From: Mitsuokella sp047974105
Lineage (GTDB): Bacteria; Bacillota; Negativicutes; Selenomonadales; Selenomonadaceae
Length of the DNA: 64,000 bases
Assembly: GCF_047974105.1 (NCBI RefSeq)
Contig: NZ_JBHYRS010000002.1
Location: 248,001-312,000, forward strand
Direction of reading: 5' to 3'
Both the position numbers and the translations under genes were made by a program. Numbering within the stretch: position 1 is the stretch's first letter; each line of letters begins with the position of its first letter. The notes under the pieces are model-generated. The model saw only the letters and a list, made by a program, of their open reading frames with translations, made no database searches and was not told where the DNA came from. This document shows positions 8,353 through 17,302 of the stretch, one piece after another.

Positions 8353-9342
8353 CTACTCACCTACCTGCAAGCCGTACACTTCATCCATCAGTTTATCAAA
8401 AGCATCCATAATGGCATTATGCTGTAAATCTGCAAAGCATTCCCTGCTCTCACATTGGACGCTGCCGCTTTCCGTTAAATACAGGGAATGGTACCGCACG
8501 GCATCGTCTTTCTTTTTCCGCACGTCAAAGTACTTAGCTAGCAAGTAATTGTGCGTGCTGATGAAGATCTGCACGCCATGACGTGAGAGTTCGAGCAGGC
8601 ACTCCACGAGCACGGGCAGAAATTCGGGGTTCAGGTTTGCCTCCGGCTCATCCCACAGCAGCAGGGTATTCTCTGCGATGCTCTCGTTCATCAGCAGCTG
8701 CCAAAGCAACCCGATCTTTTTAAACCCCTCCGCCTCTACGGCAAAATTGACCATGCGCCCATCGTGCTTGCGAATATAGAATTCTTCATTCTCTATGACA
8801 ACCTGCCCATCCATGAGCTTCTCAAGATGAGGCAGGATATTCACGGCCAAAGGCGGCACTTCGCGCAATTTCCACTGATTCGCCCTGCGAATGATATCCA
8901 TAAGTGTCTGGTCAAAGGGAAAATCCCGATATTTTTCCGCCATTGCCAGCAGGCCCTTGGCATTCGTCAGCATATCCTTGACCGGGATGTACACCGCCGG
9001 CGGCAAATCGAGGGAATACAAGAATTGATAGCGCGCATCAAAACCAGAACCGCCAATCATGACAGACTTGTGGCTCTCTTCATCTGTATCGAGCTGTATC
9101 CTGCTGTCTGGCTTCTGCGGATCGCGCAGCAGACTGTCATAATGGTCCGATAGACCAAAGCACGGAAAGAAACCTGCCTTCCCGTCCCGTACAATATCAG
9201 AACCCACATACAACAATTTCAAAAGCTGCGTCTTGCCCGTACCATTCTTACCTATGACTACATTGACTCCCGCAGACGTCTGCATCCATATATCCTGAAA
9301 GACTGTAAAATTCTTTATATGAATTTTTTTAACGGCCGACAT
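8353..9342 (-). CDS. AAA family ATPase (AAA_15/OLD-like)
   Basis: A 329-residue ABC-type ATPase of the kind seen in DNA repair and phage defence. Walker A is GKNGTGKT at 31-38, Walker B with catalytic Glu is LLLWDEPEANL at about 227-237, and the switch His is in FISTHNY at about 260. The start at 9342 has a GGGCGGGA ribosome site; a 20-residue longer frame lacks one. There is no C-terminal TOPRIM, so it is a short ATPase working with the downstream nuclease-like protein. The role is inferred from architecture. Confidence 0.75.
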   Translation of the reverse strand: MSAVKKIHIKNFTVFQDIWMQTSAGVNVVIGKNGTGKTQLLKLLYVGSDIVRDGKAGFFPCFGLSDHYDSLLRDPQKPDSRIQLDTDEESHKSVMIGGSGFDARYQFLYSLDLPPAVYIPVKDMLTNAKGLLAMAEKYRDFPFDQTLMDIIRRANQWKLREVPPLAVNILPHLEKLMDGQVVIENEEFYIRKHDGRMVNFAVEAEGFKKIGLLWQLLMNESIAENTLLLWDEPEANLNPEFLPVLVECLLELSRHGVQIFISTHNYLLAKYFDVRKKKDDAVRYHSLYLTESGSVQCESRECFADLQHNAIMDAFDKLMDEVYGLQVGE

Positions 9343-9421
9343 ACAATCCCGCCCTTCTTCATGTAGTTTTCTTCCATTATTATACCGTAGCGGCATGGAC
9401 ACGACAAGACGCGATATACAA

Positions 9422-9456
9422 AGACGCCCTGCAGCAAACCAGTCTGCAGGGCGTCT
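9422..9456 (-). terminator. terminator after glf
   Basis: A 13-bp stem AGACGCCCTGCAG/CTGCAGGGCGTCT with a 9-base loop, then TTTGTAT on the minus strand. Confidence 0.75.
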
Positions 9457-9489
9457 CTCGTCTATGCTGTTATCTCAGTCCCAGCGCTC

Positions 9490-10593
9490 TCATGCTTCCT
9501 TCGCGAATTCCGCCGCCGTGCGCTCAAGTGCGCTTTTGATGACGTCGTCCATGTCGTAGTACTTGTACTCGGCGAGGCGGCCGCCGAAGATGGTGTTTTC
9601 TTCCCGGGCGGCGAGGGCTGCGTACTTCCTGTAGAGCCCCTGATTGCGCTCGTTGTTGACCGGATAGTAGGCTTCCTCGCCCCTGTGCCAGTCGGCCGGG
9701 TACTCGCGCGTGATGTAAGTGACGGGCTGCGTGCCGAACTCGAAATGCTTGTGCTCGATGATGCGCGTGTACGGGACCTCGCGCTCCGTGTAATTGACGA
9801 CGGCCACGCCCTGATGATTCTCCTCTTCGAGGCGTTCCGTCTCAAAATGCAAGCCGCGGTACTCGAGCTCGCCGAGCTGATAATCAAAATACTCATCAAT
9901 CGAGCCCGTGTAGACGACTTTCTTCGCCACGCCCGCATACGCCGCGCGCTCCTTCAGGTAATCCACGCCCGTGCGCACCTCAACGCCCGCAAGCAGCGCC
10001 TCGATGAGCTTATTGTAGCCGCCCACCGGGATCCCCTGATACCGGTCATTAAAGTAATTGTTGTCAAACGTATAGCGGACCGGCAGCCTCTTGATGATGA
10101 ACGCCGGCAGCTCCGTGCAGCTCCGGCCCCACTGCTTCTCCGTGTACCCCTTGATGAGCTTCGTATAAATATCCGTGCCAACAAGCGAAATCGCCTGCTC
10201 CTCAAGATTCGCGGGCTCCCCCTTGATGGCCTGACGCTGCTCGGCGATGATCGCCTTCGCCTGCGCCGGCGTCACAATGTCCCAGAGCTCGCGGAACGTG
10301 TTCATATTGAACGGCAGATTGTAGAGATGCCCCTTGTAGTTTGCCACCGGCGAATTGACGAAATTATTGAACTCGACAAAGCGGTTGACATACTCCCAGA
10401 CATCTTTATAGCTCGTATGAAAAATATGCGCGCCGTACTTGTGAATGTTGATGCCGTCCTTCTGCTCGCAGTACACATTGCCCCCGACATGCCCGCGCCT
10501 TTCAAGCACCAGCACCGACTTCCCCGCCTGCTTCGCCTCATGCGCAAAAACCGCACCGAAAAGACCGCCGCCAATGATTAGATAGTCAAACAT
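9490..10593 (-). CDS. glf: UDP-galactopyranose mutase
   Basis: A 367-residue flavoprotein interconverting UDP-galactopyranose and UDP-galactofuranose. The FAD-binding GGG motif is at residues 7-20 (IGGGLFGAVFAHEA), followed by ERRGHVGGNVY, and the conserved KYGAHIFHT and RVPYTR-like substrate region are present. Length is normal. It sits alone between two ATPase modules, about 17 kb from the galactofuranosyltransferase gene at 27875 that should consume its product. The start has a purine-rich GGGGGAGAAATTTTC upstream. Function is secure; it probably supplies the polysaccharide operon. Confidence 0.95.
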   Translation of the reverse strand: MFDYLIIGGGLFGAVFAHEAKQAGKSVLVLERRGHVGGNVYCEQKDGINIHKYGAHIFHTSYKDVWEYVNRFVEFNNFVNSPVANYKGHLYNLPFNMNTFRELWDIVTPAQAKAIIAEQRQAIKGEPANLEEQAISLVGTDIYTKLIKGYTEKQWGRSCTELPAFIIKRLPVRYTFDNNYFNDRYQGIPVGGYNKLIEALLAGVEVRTGVDYLKERAAYAGVAKKVVYTGSIDEYFDYQLGELEYRGLHFETERLEEENHQGVAVVNYTEREVPYTRIIEHKHFEFGTQPVTYITREYPADWHRGEEAYYPVNNERNQGLYRKYAALAAREENTIFGGRLAEYKYYDMDDVIKSALERTAAEFAKEA

Positions 10594-10676
10594 GAAAATT
10601 TCTCCCCCGTTATAGTAAATTCATACATCCATTATACCGCAGCAGCGCGAAATACACCATCGAATCGTGACTCCTT

Positions 10677-11441
10677 TCACGATTCATTTTCCTGATTAAA
10701 GATATCAAATGCCCGAAAAGAAACCTGAATTTGACGATACTTTTGCCACGGAATTCGTTTAAACATTTCTCGAGCATCGTTAAATGCACGATCCGGCCAT
10801 GCTGCGCCGAAGAATACTCCTAATGGTGCTTTTATCTGCATTCTTCTACCTCTCAAAAAGTCTGGGTTCCATTCATCACTAGACAAATGTTCCTTCTTTT
10901 TTATAAGATCCGCAACGAATCTTTTCGATTCCTGCGATAAGAATGAATTTCCCGGCTCACGTTCCAGCGCATTTAAAAGAAACGTCTCTAACGCTCCCTC
11001 GCCTGTTAACGGGACAGATAAAAATAAGCATTCCAGAGATGAAGACTCATCGAACGCCAGCGGCTGTTCAAGCTTCAGCCATTGATTTTCCTCAATCTGA
11101 AATGCACAATTACAGGTTTTCGAAATGACTTCCTCTATACCTTGCCATCGCTGCTGAATCTCTTCATCACTATCATGATCACTGATGACAGCCATATGCG
11201 TATATGAAGTGTCTGTATTCAGCTGATTTACCATTAAAACCTTTCGTACATACTCGGAAAAATTATTGCCGGAAACATACACGATATCCAGCTGGTCCTC
11301 TCTATGAGTATAATGGCATCCTGCATTCCCAAAAAGATTATTCTTTGACTTGCGTGAAAATCGAAAGCCATACAGATTGCAAAAATATTCACTGAGTACA
11401 ATCTGGTCTGTCTCACCTTCACATAAGATAATACCGTTCAT
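10677..11441 (-). CDS. TOPRIM nuclease-like protein of an ATPase-TOPRIM pair (PARIS/OLD class)
   Basis: The product has 254 residues. The N-terminus reads GIILCEGETDQIVLSEYF, the TOPRIM Glu motif, and VISDHDSDEE at about 86-95 supplies the DxD. This is the DUF3226/DUF4435-like TOPRIM group. The ATG overlaps the upstream ATPase stop (ATGA), the usual two-gene arrangement of split OLD systems such as PARIS (AriA/AriB). There the TOPRIM protein is the toxic nuclease effector held by the ATPase. Assignment to PARIS proper is uncertain. Confidence 0.7.
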   Translation of the reverse strand: MNGIILCEGETDQIVLSEYFCNLYGFRFSRKSKNNLFGNAGCHYTHREDQLDIVYVSGNNFSEYVRKVLMVNQLNTDTSYTHMAVISDHDSDEEIQQRWQGIEEVISKTCNCAFQIEENQWLKLEQPLAFDESSSLECLFLSVPLTGEGALETFLLNALEREPGNSFLSQESKRFVADLIKKKEHLSSDEWNPDFLRGRRMQIKAPLGVFFGAAWPDRAFNDAREMFKRIPWQKYRQIQVSFRAFDIFNQENES

Positions 11442-12595
11442 ACTCTCAACTCCAAGCCATCATCCATTGCTGCCAAAGCATCTTTACCAGTCAGGGTACG
11501 TGCCTTCACAACACCTTTCACATTGCGCAGGGTTATGACTCGTATGTCATCCATCAAAAGTGCGTCACCGGCTTCGTCATGTATTCCCTGTAAAAATGAA
11601 TACAAAAACTCACCGCTATGCGATGTCGCAAAAACCTGATTTTGAAATTTTTTCGCATATCGATACAATTGGATGCCCAAAGACCCTTGTGCCTTATGAT
11701 GGAAATTTACGTCAATCTCTTCAATACAATGAATAGATTTTTTGTAAGCGGCCATATTGCCAATAATATTAAACCAACGCCGTACGCCATCTCCCAGCAT
11801 ATACATTGGTACCATTCTCTTATTTTTAAAACGGCAGCTGAGGGATGCCTCTGTACCGTCAGGATACGGGATATTCTCGATATTTTCCAAATCAAGTCCG
11901 GAAAATGAACGGTTCATTTCTTCAATCACCTGCTCAAGCAAGCGGGACCGCAGGAGTATCGAGTAGATTTTTTTATTCTCAATCTCATTTTGATGAGTAA
12001 GGATATCATCCATTTTTGCCATAATCAGTGGTTTGGCCGAAGGATTCACATTTCGAAAATCTGGATAATCCATCTCCACCGTGAACTCTGGATCATTCGT
12101 GGTCGACACCTTCCACTTTCCCAATGAAACTTTGGGGATAGGTATGGACATCCCTTGTATTTCCACCTTTATATTGGACGGTTTTGAAATCGGTTCTGTC
12201 GCTTCGAAATTTCCCATTTCATTAGGAATAAAGCCAGAAAAAATCTGTCCCGGCATAAACTGATGCCGAACCTTCACATCTTTATCATCAATTTTTCCCG
12301 AGAAGGAACACTTCATGATATCTTCTTCCGCAATATCATGAAAAACATTCAGGATTAATTCTGCTGCTTTATATGGCCCATTCATTGTAAAAGTGTTATT
12401 TTCCTGGATGCGATGAGGAAGAATATAATTAAAAAATGGATGTATATTCGCCCCACATGCATACGCAAAAAGTGCTTCCAGCATCGAGGTCTTGCCGACA
12501 TTATTCACACCAAAAAAAAGGTTTATTTGGGAAAGGCTATTTATTTTTATATTAGAAAATTTTCTAAAATTATTAATTTCAAATTCTGTTAGCAT
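11438..12595 (-). CDS. AAA ATPase of an ATPase-TOPRIM pair (PARIS/OLD class)
   Basis: A 385-residue ABC-type ATPase: Walker A GVNNVGKT at 29-36, a Walker B-like CIEEIDVNFHH, and the switch His in FATSHSGEF. The middle is variable, as in OLD-family proteins. In split OLD systems this subunit assembles a complex that senses phage anti-restriction proteins or DNA and releases the TOPRIM effector; here that is inferred from the partner at 10677. Ribosome site GGGAGGGATAAT upstream. Base composition is AT-richer than the flanking glf. Confidence 0.72.
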   Translation of the reverse strand: MLTEFEINNFRKFSNIKINSLSQINLFFGVNNVGKTSMLEALFAYACGANIHPFFNYILPHRIQENNTFTMNGPYKAAELILNVFHDIAEEDIMKCSFSGKIDDKDVKVRHQFMPGQIFSGFIPNEMGNFEATEPISKPSNIKVEIQGMSIPIPKVSLGKWKVSTTNDPEFTVEMDYPDFRNVNPSAKPLIMAKMDDILTHQNEIENKKIYSILLRSRLLEQVIEEMNRSFSGLDLENIENIPYPDGTEASLSCRFKNKRMVPMYMLGDGVRRWFNIIGNMAAYKKSIHCIEEIDVNFHHKAQGSLGIQLYRYAKKFQNQVFATSHSGEFLYSFLQGIHDEAGDALLMDDIRVITLRNVKGVVKARTLTGKDALAAMDDGLELRV

Positions 12596-12607
12596 ATTAT
12601 CCCTCCC

Positions 12608-13158
<551 letters not shown>

Positions 13159-13283
13159 ATATTCCCCTCTCTGCTTTGTCAATAGTTTCCCCGAAAGTAT
13201 GACATTTGCCTGATGGCAAGATGATATCACCATTATAACGCATATCGCATTGCCTCACAACAGTCATTCTCACCAGCCCCGAC

Positions 13284-13690
13284 TTATCCACACCCCTGTG
13301 GATATCGTCACTTTTTTCTGTGAATTTATGTGGATAAATCTGGGTACCCGCCCATTTTAGGCCCGTTTTGGTGTCATTCTGACTGTCAGGCCGTGCGTCA
13401 TATTGACCTTGTGGATAGCCGCCAGGCCTTATGCGGCGCGGGTTGCGGGAGCTGTTAAGATATATACTAAGCGAAGATAAAAAAATCATATAGTAGTGGG
13501 GCCGCTCTCTTCTCCCTGTCGGATGATGGGCCCGGCCCTCTCTCTCCCCCCTCTCTAAAAATTTTTCGAGTTTTTTCTTATTTTTTCCCCGCTGCTGTCA
13601 CGATTTGCAACGATATGCAGCACTTTGCATCATTTTACACTATTTAGCGCCATTTTGCAGGGGTCTTGCATTATCCAGATGCATACTGTA
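13284..13690 (+). other. origin-like region: DnaA boxes, AT-rich tract and 10-bp iterons
   Basis: This is most of a 780-bp gene-free gap. DnaA-box sequences occur at 13284-13292 (TTATCCACA), 13297-13305 (TGTGGATAT), 13329-13337 (TGTGGATAA) and 13410-13418 (TGTGGATAG). An AT-rich stretch follows at 13555-13588. From 13602 to 13671 a TTTGCA-type motif recurs at an exact 10-base spacing for about seven units, two of them degenerate. The plus-strand HTH genes begin downstream. This resembles a theta-type plasmid or phage origin; activity is not shown. Confidence 0.5.
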
Positions 13691-13940
13691 TACTAAGACA
13701 CGTCAGCAAGATGCTGGACACCACAATTTGGCACGACTCACAAACAAGAACTCAATTCAGAGTTTGCTTGTCTCTCATGACAGATCACGGCTCTGAACAA
13801 GTTCGGACTGGATCTCTCGGAGACAGGCAGGCTCTTTTCTTGTCTCTCCTCTGATCGCTTCAGTTTTACTTTTTTGCTGAATTGTCGCGCTATTGTATGT
13901 TTTATATGTATTTTGGTTTATCAGAGAAGGGAGTAATTTT

Positions 13941-14264
13941 ATGAAAAAAGCAAGAAATGTCAAGAAGATCACGGCGTCCCAGACGGTCGTCACGAAGTTC
14001 TCTGCAAAGTGGTCCAAAAACCGTGTTTGTCACTGCGCAACGGCAGGAGACGACTATCCGGCTTTTGTCTCCTGCCGTAAATTTGCTGCCATCTCTGGTA
14101 TCGGTGAGCGCAACATCCGCAAGTTCATCCAATTCACCGATTTCCCCTGGATGCAGGTAAACGACTGCACCCTGATTCCTGTCGAAGAGGCCCTGAAATG
14201 GCTTGTCGAGAAATGCTGCGAACACCATTCGTTCCCCTTCAACGCAGATGATGAAAAGGAGTAA
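13941..14264 (+). CDS. small DNA-binding (excisionase-like) protein
   Basis: A 107-residue protein set by a GGGAG site 7 bases before the ATG. Residues about 45-90 (VSCRKFAAISGIGERNIRKF, then LIPVEEALKWL) have the layout of an excisionase/MerR-type winged helix that recognises an element end or origin. The N-terminus is lysine-rich. It is the first gene of a plus-strand run next to the origin-like region, opposite in direction to nearly everything else. Family assignment is weak. Confidence 0.55.
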   Translation: MKKARNVKKITASQTVVTKFSAKWSKNRVCHCATAGDDYPAFVSCRKFAAISGIGERNIRKFIQFTDFPWMQVNDCTLIPVEEALKWLVEKCCEHHSFPFNADDEKE

Positions 14265-14270
14265 CATACT

Positions 14271-14732
14271 ATGTACATCGAACCCGTCACCGGCATTATC
14301 GCCGAGTTCCGCCATTTCTACCAGATGATGCCCGTCCGCCCGCTGTCAGCACGTGCGCAGGCCTTCTGGATGTTTCTTTTGTACCGTGCGAATGCGGCTT
14401 ACTGGCAGTTCCCGCTGCAGATCCAGCTCAACGAGATTGCCGGAGCCCTGCGCCTGTCGCGTTCTTCCGTGCAGCGCGCCCGCGATGAGCTCACGCGTCA
14501 GGGCTATCTGCTCTACGAAACCGACCCGGGTCATCGCACGGTCAAATACTACCTCATCAGCAACGTCCGTCCTCACAGTATGATGACGGCCGAAAGCATG
14601 CTGGCTGGCACCAAGAACTACAAGGCTCTTGGCGGCCACAAGAATGGCCAGCCAGCCCCTATGCCCATGCTCCCTAAGAAAAAAAGTCGTAAAAAAGGAA
14701 AGGAGGAAGACAAACATGATGATGACCAGTAA
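14271..14732 (+). CDS. winged-helix (MarR/replication-initiator-like) protein
   Basis: The 153-residue product has a helix-turn-helix at about residues 55-85 (IQLNEIAGALRLSRSSVQRA followed by a recognition-helix wing RDELTRQGYLLYE). The C-terminal tail is very basic (KKKSRKKGKEEDK). The N-terminal helices resemble those of DnaD/replication initiator-type plasmid or phage proteins. It begins 6 bases after the previous stop and overlaps the next gene by 17 bases, so it is in an operon. A role in replication or regulation of the module is inferred from position beside the DnaA boxes. Confidence 0.55.
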   Translation: MYIEPVTGIIAEFRHFYQMMPVRPLSARAQAFWMFLLYRANAAYWQFPLQIQLNEIAGALRLSRSSVQRARDELTRQGYLLYETDPGHRTVKYYLISNVRPHSMMTAESMLAGTKNYKALGGHKNGQPAPMPMLPKKKSRKKGKEEDKHDDDQ

Positions 14733-14976
14733 AGCTCTCAAGCTTTATTTGGCCATTGAGCATCTTGGCGCAGGTCAGCTCGCAGAGCGCAGCCTGCGCG
14801 ATGCTGCAAGGCTCTCCCACGGCTCATTTATTGCAGCCAGAAAAGAGCTCCGCCAGATGAAGCTGCTCGATATCGAGCAAATCCACCGCAAGCCACATTA
14901 TTCTTTGCTGAACCCGGAGCTTGCAGCCAAAGCCATCGCCGAAACTGCGGCAATGGACAACAAAGACCATGCCTGA
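14716..14976 (+). CDS. small HTH protein
   Basis: The 86-residue protein starts at the ATG after a strong AAAGGAGG. It contains a second helix-turn-helix of similar type (ERSLRDAARLSHGSFIAARK, residues about 23-42) and little else. It overlaps the end of the previous gene. Its similarity in layout to the HTH of the 14271 gene suggests a duplicated or split regulator. Function unknown. Confidence 0.5.
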   Translation: MMMTSKALKLYLAIEHLGAGQLAERSLRDAARLSHGSFIAARKELRQMKLLDIEQIHRKPHYSLLNPELAAKAIAETAAMDNKDHA

Positions 14977-15009
14977 TTTTACCCTCTGTCAAATGAAAGG
15001 AGACTTTTT

Positions 15010-15648
15010 ATGAACATTTTGCTGAATCCAGGCCACTCCCTCGGCGGCAGTCCGGACCCCGGTGCCGTCAACAATGACTACGGCATCACGGAAGCCGACA
15101 TCAACGCCCTGATTGCCGAAAACTGCGCCATCGCGCTCGAGCATTACGGCTTCAACGTCACCGTGCTGCAGAGCCACAATCTGCGCGGCGAAGCGCCGGA
15201 ATTCCCGAATGTCACGGGCATGGCCAACAACTGGCCGGCCGACCTCTTTATCTCCATCCATGCCAATGCCGGCGGCGGCCGCGGCTGCGAGACCTACTGC
15301 TACGACGGTGCATCGTGGGGCAATTTCTTCGCCCACTATGTGCAGGATGCCCTGCACCGCGATGTCAGCCGCGTCGACAAGACCTTCCCGAACCGCGGCG
15401 TCAAACTAGGCCCCGAGCTCGCCGTCCTGCGCTGCACGGCCATGCCCGCCATCCTCGTCGAGACCGCCTTCCTCGACCAGGATGACGACGTCCGCCTGCT
15501 GCAGAGCTTTCCCGCCATCTTTGGCCACGGCATCGCCTATGGCACGTATCAGTTCATCAACGACTTCATGAATCCCGACCGCTTCCATGAGGAAGACCTC
15601 GCCTATGACCTCAGTGAACCGATGAAGTACGTCCCAGCCAAAGTCTAA
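15010..15648 (+). CDS. N-acetylmuramoyl-L-alanine amidase (Amidase_3)
   Basis: A 212-residue zinc amidase cleaving the lactyl-peptide bond of peptidoglycan. Zinc ligands are visible as His9 in LLNPGHSLGG, Glu in GITEADINALIAE and His in FISIHANAGG; the catalytic Glu is in ILVETAFLD. There is no signal peptide and no cell-wall-binding domain, so it is the bare catalytic domain, as in some phage lysins or spore and prophage-associated amidases. Ribosome site AAAGGAGA. It lies between HTH genes and the DUF1659 trio on the plus strand. Confidence 0.88.
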   Translation: MNILLNPGHSLGGSPDPGAVNNDYGITEADINALIAENCAIALEHYGFNVTVLQSHNLRGEAPEFPNVTGMANNWPADLFISIHANAGGGRGCETYCYDGASWGNFFAHYVQDALHRDVSRVDKTFPNRGVKLGPELAVLRCTAMPAILVETAFLDQDDDVRLLQSFPAIFGHGIAYGTYQFINDFMNPDRFHEEDLAYDLSEPMKYVPAKV

Positions 15649-15872
15649 AATCTCAAAATCCCCAAAAACAATACAAAAGCAAAGTTGACTGTCAAAAGTT
15701 TTCGAAAATTACATCTTGCAATTGACACTCACCTACTGCATAATGAAATCAAGGCAAGGGCAAACGCCTAAGCCACGGCCCAAGCAGCCGGCCTCAACGC
15801 TTGGGCCCGAGGCCAAACATCCCTATACCATCTGTCCGGGACCAACATCCCGCAAACGAAAGGAGCATGCAT

Positions 15873-16097
15873 ATGCCAGCACATCGCATCAATGTCACCA
15901 CTGCCCTCAAAATCAAGGTCGAAAACGGCACGACGGACACGGGTCTCGTCAAGTACGCAACGCGCTCGTACAACTCCATAAACCCGGAGATCACGGACGA
16001 CGACCTCTACACGATCGGCCAGGGCCTTGCAGCCATGCAGACGCACGAAGTCGGCGACATCCAGCGCACCGAAACGGCGACGCTTTCCGCTGACTGA
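15873..16097 (+). CDS. DUF1659 family protein
   Basis: A 74-residue protein with the family pattern ALKIKVENGTTDTG, then TRSYNSINPEITDDDLYTIG and a final short helix. DUF1659 proteins are small, of unknown function, and are usually found with DUF2922 and YvrJ proteins in Firmicutes, as here. The start at 15873 follows GGAG by 7 bases. The 220 bases upstream contain a GGCCCAAGC/GCTTGGGCC hairpin (about 15778-15809) but no clear promoter. Confidence 0.8.
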   Translation: MPAHRINVTTALKIKVENGTTDTGLVKYATRSYNSINPEITDDDLYTIGQGLAAMQTHEVGDIQRTETATLSAD

Positions 16098-16193
16098 CCC
16101 TTCCAATCCCTTCCACCTCTGCTGAGGCGCCAGCAACGCGCCTCACTCCCAAAAGCTTTTGCCGCCTCTATATAATGAAAGGAGCTACACGCC

Positions 16194-16406
16194 ATGAAAC
16201 GTACCTTACAGATCACCTTCGTCCTCGACAATGCGAAGACGAAAACGCTCTCCCTCGTAGACCCCAAAGAAGACCTCGCCAAAGACACGGTTGAAGCCTG
16301 GGCCCAGAACGTCATCGCCAAGAAAGCCATGCTGCTTGACGGTGCCCTGCCCGTCGCTTTCAAGGAAGCATCCTTCCGCAAAGTCGACGTCGAGCTGCTT
16401 GTCTGA
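16194..16406 (+). CDS. DUF2922 family protein
   Basis: A 70-residue protein, KRTLQITFVLDNAKTKTLSL at residues 2-21 followed by a KxxVExWAQ-like helix and a DGALPVAFKEA strand, typical of DUF2922. It is the second member of the DUF1659-DUF2922-YvrJ trio. Start fixed by GAAAGGAG. Function unknown; no membrane segment. Confidence 0.8.
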   Translation: MKRTLQITFVLDNAKTKTLSLVDPKEDLAKDTVEAWAQNVIAKKAMLLDGALPVAFKEASFRKVDVELLV

Positions 16407-16438
16407 GCCTGACCAAAAGACAAAGGCAAGTGAGACAC

Positions 16439-16594
16439 ATGGAACAAAACCTGCTCACGGCCATCTCCAGCGTAGGCTTCCCCATCGTCGTCACGCTCTA
16501 CCTCCTGACCAGCTTCCAGCGCTCCATGGACCGCTTCACGGATGAGCTGGGGCAGCTGGTCAAAGAGCTGCATGAACAACAGCGGGCCTGCTGA
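16439..16594 (+). CDS. YvrJ family small membrane protein
   Basis: A 51-residue product with one hydrophobic segment (AISSVGFPIVVTLYLLTSF, residues 7-25) followed by an amphipathic helix, which is the YvrJ layout. It completes the trio with DUF1659 and DUF2922. The upstream site is weak (GGCAAGTGAG). Two decayed copies of this gene or of its downstream flank occur at 20560 and 24128. A strong terminator follows at 16633. Confidence 0.75.
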   Translation: MEQNLLTAISSVGFPIVVTLYLLTSFQRSMDRFTDELGQLVKELHEQQRAC

Positions 16595-16632
16595 GAATCG
16601 GCCAGACGTAACAACATATTCCTCCATCGCAC

Positions 16633-16670
16633 AGAGTCCCCACAGCGAAATGAACGCTGTGGGGACTCTT
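16633..16670 (+). terminator. terminator of the plus-strand module
   Basis: A 14-bp stem AGAGTCCCCACAGC/GCTGTGGGGACTCT with a 9-base loop, then TTCGT; it closes the DUF1659-DUF2922-YvrJ operon. Confidence 0.75.
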
Positions 16671-16694
16671 CGTATACTGATATAATGAAATGAA

Positions 16695-16714
16695 TCACGA
16701 TTCATTTTCCTGAT
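16695..16714 (-). repeat. 20-base identity with the 3' end of the TOPRIM gene
   Basis: tcacgattcattttcctgat occurs here and at 10677-10696, where it encodes the last residues and stop (NQENES) of the TOPRIM gene. Here it lies just after the stop of the Rpn fragment and can read DQENES-stop, so it looks like another gene-tail relic. Confidence 0.6.
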
Positions 16715-17120
16715 CAAAATGCCAAGCCATTATCCCGCGCAAGTTTCTGTACCTCTTTCAAAGAAAGCTGCGTAGTTTCCGCGATAAAGTCTACCGGCAT
16801 TCCCTTTCGCAATAGGGACAAGGCAATTCCTAAGATCGCACGTCTTTTATCTGCCCGCCCTTCAGCAAGGCCTTCCTCGCGGCCCTCAGCACGGCCTTCC
16901 GCACGGCCTTTTGCAACGCCATCTTCTTCAGCGATTTCAAGAGCGCGTTTCTGATCCCATTTGAAGTTCACCATGTCGAACACCTCTTTCTCATTTTCTG
17001 CAAAATAATCCGCCATGAGGTCGTGGGTCCTGCAATAAGCAATGGCCCGACGGATCGCCTGTGTCAGATTCTGACTCTCTGCATAATAATCGCGGGTCTT
17101 CTGCACAAAAATACTGTAAC
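16714..17120 (-). pseudogene. Rpn-family recombination-promoting nuclease, C-terminal fragment
   Basis: The minus strand encodes the typical C-terminal half of Rpn/PDDEXK-transposase-family proteins: FVQKTRDYYAESQNLTQAIR, an EVFDMVNFKWDQ segment, an EGRAEG-type repeat, and an end in RDNGLAF. The N-terminal PD-(D/E)XK catalytic domain is missing; upstream of 17120 the sequence switches to a dispersed acyltransferase-tail repeat. The remaining frame stays open into that repeat by chance. Such proteins are associated with RecA-independent DNA exchange, but this copy cannot be catalytic. Confidence 0.75.
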
Positions 17121-17227
17121 AGCGGCAGGCATAGCCGGTCTCTTCTCTCCCAGAATCACGGCTACCTGGTCCGGAGCCGCTCCTGCCAGCGGTCGCAGAG
17201 TGGGAACCGTCTTGTGACAAGCGAATG
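17121..17227 (+). repeat. dispersed acyltransferase-tail repeat, copy 1
   Basis: About 107 bp, roughly 85% identical to 20681-20791 in the same orientation. The minus strand of both encodes the end of an acyltransferase-3 protein (RxFPLCDRWQERLRTR-stop) and its 3' flank. A shorter third copy is at 23246-23295. Confidence 0.75.
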
Positions 17228-17302
17228 TTGTTTTTAATAGGAATCCTATCATCCTGTCTATATATGCAAATATGTAAAAATATTTGCAACAACATAAAAT
17301 GT

